From contig JABDAO010000021.1 in NCBI GenBank assembly GCA_013289095.1, forward strand, positions 1-34,469: a stretch of 34,469 nt of DNA, in the 5' to 3' direction. This stretch comes from Bacteroidota bacterium. GTDB taxonomy: Bacteria > Bacteroidota > Bacteroidia > Palsa-965. Within the stretch, counting starts at the first letter, position 1. Every line of letters starts with the position of its first letter. The notes beneath the pieces are model-generated. The model had not been told where the DNA came from. It was given only the letters and a program-made list of their open reading frames with translations, and ran no database searches. Positions 34,101 through 34,469 of the stretch are shown piece after piece. The translations under genes and the position numbers were made by a program.

Positions 34101-34469
34101 ATCAGCCGAACAATATCCGAAGGATAAATTAAAAGCCATTGCTGATCTCCTTGCCGCAGATGCAAAGAATAAGGATGCAAAAGCAAAATACGATGCCGCA
34201 ATTGCTAAAGCCGATAAAGCCATGTCTGCCAAAGACTACCCCGGCGCTAAATCGGGTTACAATGAAGCTCTGGTTATAAAAAGCGATGAACAATACCCCA
34301 AGGACAAGTTAAAGGAACTGGATGCTCTCCTCGCCAAAGACTCAGACGCTAAAGCTAAAAATGAGAAATATCAGGCAGCCCTTAAAAAAGGAGATGATGC
34401 TTTCAAGGCCAAAAAATATACCGATGCCAAATCGGGTTATACCGATGCCAGTGGTATTAAACCAGATGA
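31111..34469 (+). CDS. Giant secreted TPR-like repeat protein, 3' end beyond window
   Basis: The frame is open from the ATG at 31111 to the window end (1119 codons so far, no stop). A signal peptide (about 1-29, hydrophobic CFVFFVFLFLLPS, cleavage after LHAQ) is followed by a beta-rich domain (about 32-110: GGRVQHADEKGKDLDLEGAI, GRNGKFSFKLDG) resembling carboxypeptidase-regulatory-like domains. A linker with DDFDFDHAYTEQMKGALDKL precedes repeats of exactly 60 residues from residue 191: 15 full units plus part of a sixteenth. Consensus features are GDDAFAAKDYTTAKSGYTDA, LKPAEAYPKQKLKDIDDLI and DAKYQAA, i.e. a TPR-like helix pair plus a linker helix. The protein is Lys/Asp/Ala-rich. It is probably a long periplasmic or surface solenoid; the partner is unknown. 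Confidence 0.88.
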   Translation, partial: MTFRSNVTYACFVFFVFLFLLPSITLHAQAGWTFTFGGRVQHADEKGKDLDLEGAICTVTKGGSVFTSSTTGRNGKFSFKLDGNADFVISFTKPGFITKRFAVSTHNVPDERAEHGFGLWDIQVIIFEAYPGIDYSVTNNPLAKVVYNPSKDVDDFDFDHAYTEQMKGALDKLEELAKQAREKDKNFAAAMAAGDKAMNGKDYAGAKAQYTAASGIKPGEQGPKDKIKECDDQLAKAGKDAKVNADYQAALAAGDAAMTAKNYDAAKTSYSQAASLKPTEAVPPAKLKAIADLLAKSAADQALTDKYNAAIKKGDAALAAKDYPTAKSAYTDATGLKPGEAYPKQKLKDLDDLINKDKAAKDLDAKYTAAIKKGDDAFAAKDYTTAKSGYTDATGLKPAEAYPKQKLKDIDDAIAKDKVSKDLDAKYQAAIKKGDDALGSKKYDDAKAGYTDATGLKPAEAYPKQKLKDIDDLINKDKAAKDLDAKYQAAIKKADDAMTAKTYDAAKSGYTDASGLKPAEQYPKDKLKAIADLLAADAKNKEAKAKYDAAIAKADKAMAAKDYPGAKAGYNEAVGIKADEQYPKDKLKELDALMAKDAEAKQKNEKYQAAIVKADDAFKNKKYDDAKTSYTEAQGIKPDEAYPKAQLKAIADLLSKDAADKALNDKYQAAVKKGDDAMSVKTYDAAKAAYTDAGSIKPSEAYPKQKLKEIDDLLNKDKAAKELDAKYQAAVKKGDDAFAGKDYTAAKGGYTDASAIKPAEQYPKDKLKAIADLLAAEAKNKDAKAKYDAAIAKADKAMAAKDYPGAKSGYNDALAVKSDEQYPKDKLKELDALLAKDADAKAKNEKYQVALKKGDDGFKSKKYDDAKAGYTEASGIKPEEAYPKAQLKAIDDLLAKDVADKALNEKYQAALKKGDDAFKAKDYDKAKTGYNDALSLKSGEAYPKSQLKAIDDLLTKDAAGKALNEKYQAALKKGDDAFAAKDYTTAKAGYTDASSLKSAEQYPKDKLKAIADLLAADAKNKDAKAKYDAAIAKADKAMSAKDYPGAKSGYNEALVIKSDEQYPKDKLKELDALLAKDSDAKAKNEKYQAALKKGDDAFKAKKYTDAKSGYTDASGIKPD
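31681..34469 (+). repeat. 180-bp tandem repeats with 720-bp higher-order period
   Basis: Units begin at 31681 and every 180 bases after, with no indel, through 34381. Units 6, 10 and 14 share EQYPKDKLKAIADLLA; units 7, 11 and 15 share IAKADKAM and DYPGAKxGYN; units 8 and 12 share DEAYPKAQLKAI or the near match EEAYPKAQLKAI; so the array is built of four-unit blocks. Related units differ at many synonymous third positions, so the duplications are not recent. Confidence 0.92.

Noticed and set aside
31681-34469. Repeat array as an assembly artefact
   Set aside because: Units differ at many synonymous positions and no two neighbouring units are identical, which is not expected from a misassembled duplication.

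Overview
The window reads as a chromosomal segment of a Bacteroidota (Bacteroidetes) bacterium. The main evidence is a secreted protein with a type IX secretion (T9SS) C-terminal sorting domain, several outer-membrane beta-barrel and lipoprotein genes, weak Shine-Dalgarno sequences, promoter-like TTTG / TAnnTTTG motifs, and a thiamine operon ordered thiS-C-D-E-G-H-F behind a TPP riboswitch. Two genes run off the window: a B12-type radical SAM gene on the left edge (minus strand, 3' end missing) and a giant repeat protein on the right edge (plus strand, 3' end missing).

Layout. (1) 1-13219, all minus strand: an uncharacterised envelope or secondary-metabolite cluster. It holds three cobalamin-binding-type radical SAM enzymes, two GT-C membrane glycosyltransferases, a GT4 glycosyltransferase, a flippase-like membrane protein, a nucleotidyltransferase-fold protein with an N-terminal winged-helix-like region, an amidohydrolase and a class I methyltransferase. 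Genes overlap or abut in two runs (13219 to 9405, and 9143 to about 1558). (2) 13259-16000: a repeat-rich island. It contains a 312-bp palindrome-packed block with perfect 25-bp inverted ends, one Fn3-like protein gene, a 21-bp tandem array of about 15 units, nested palindromic repeats, and a fragment of an XRE-type regulator. (3) 16012-18051, minus strand: a three-gene unit of beta-barrel protein, Cys-rich lipoprotein and beta-barrel protein. (4) 18343-23090, plus strand: a collagen-like lipoprotein, a 1086-residue T9SS cargo protein with Asp-box/BNR-like repeats, and a DinB/DUF1572 protein. (5) 30252-23314, minus strand: promoter, TPP riboswitch and the complete anaerobic-type (ThiH) thiamine operon, with a TenI/ThiE-like gene just upstream and outside riboswitch control. 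(6) 31111 to the end, plus strand: a secreted protein made of exactly 60-residue TPR-like repeats.

The most unusual observations are four. A 168-bp hairpin-bearing element lies inside the flippase gene, in frame, flanked by a 7-bp direct repeat; a second copy at 22332-22480 shows compensatory stem changes around a conserved loop, which recalls the Rickettsia palindromic elements. The 21-bp array carries two perfectly linked sequence states across an invariant core. The giant repeat protein has a higher-order period of four units (720 bp). The multi-radical-SAM cluster has no pathway I recognise.

All calls come from reading the sequence. No database search was run, so family names rest on motif recognition.
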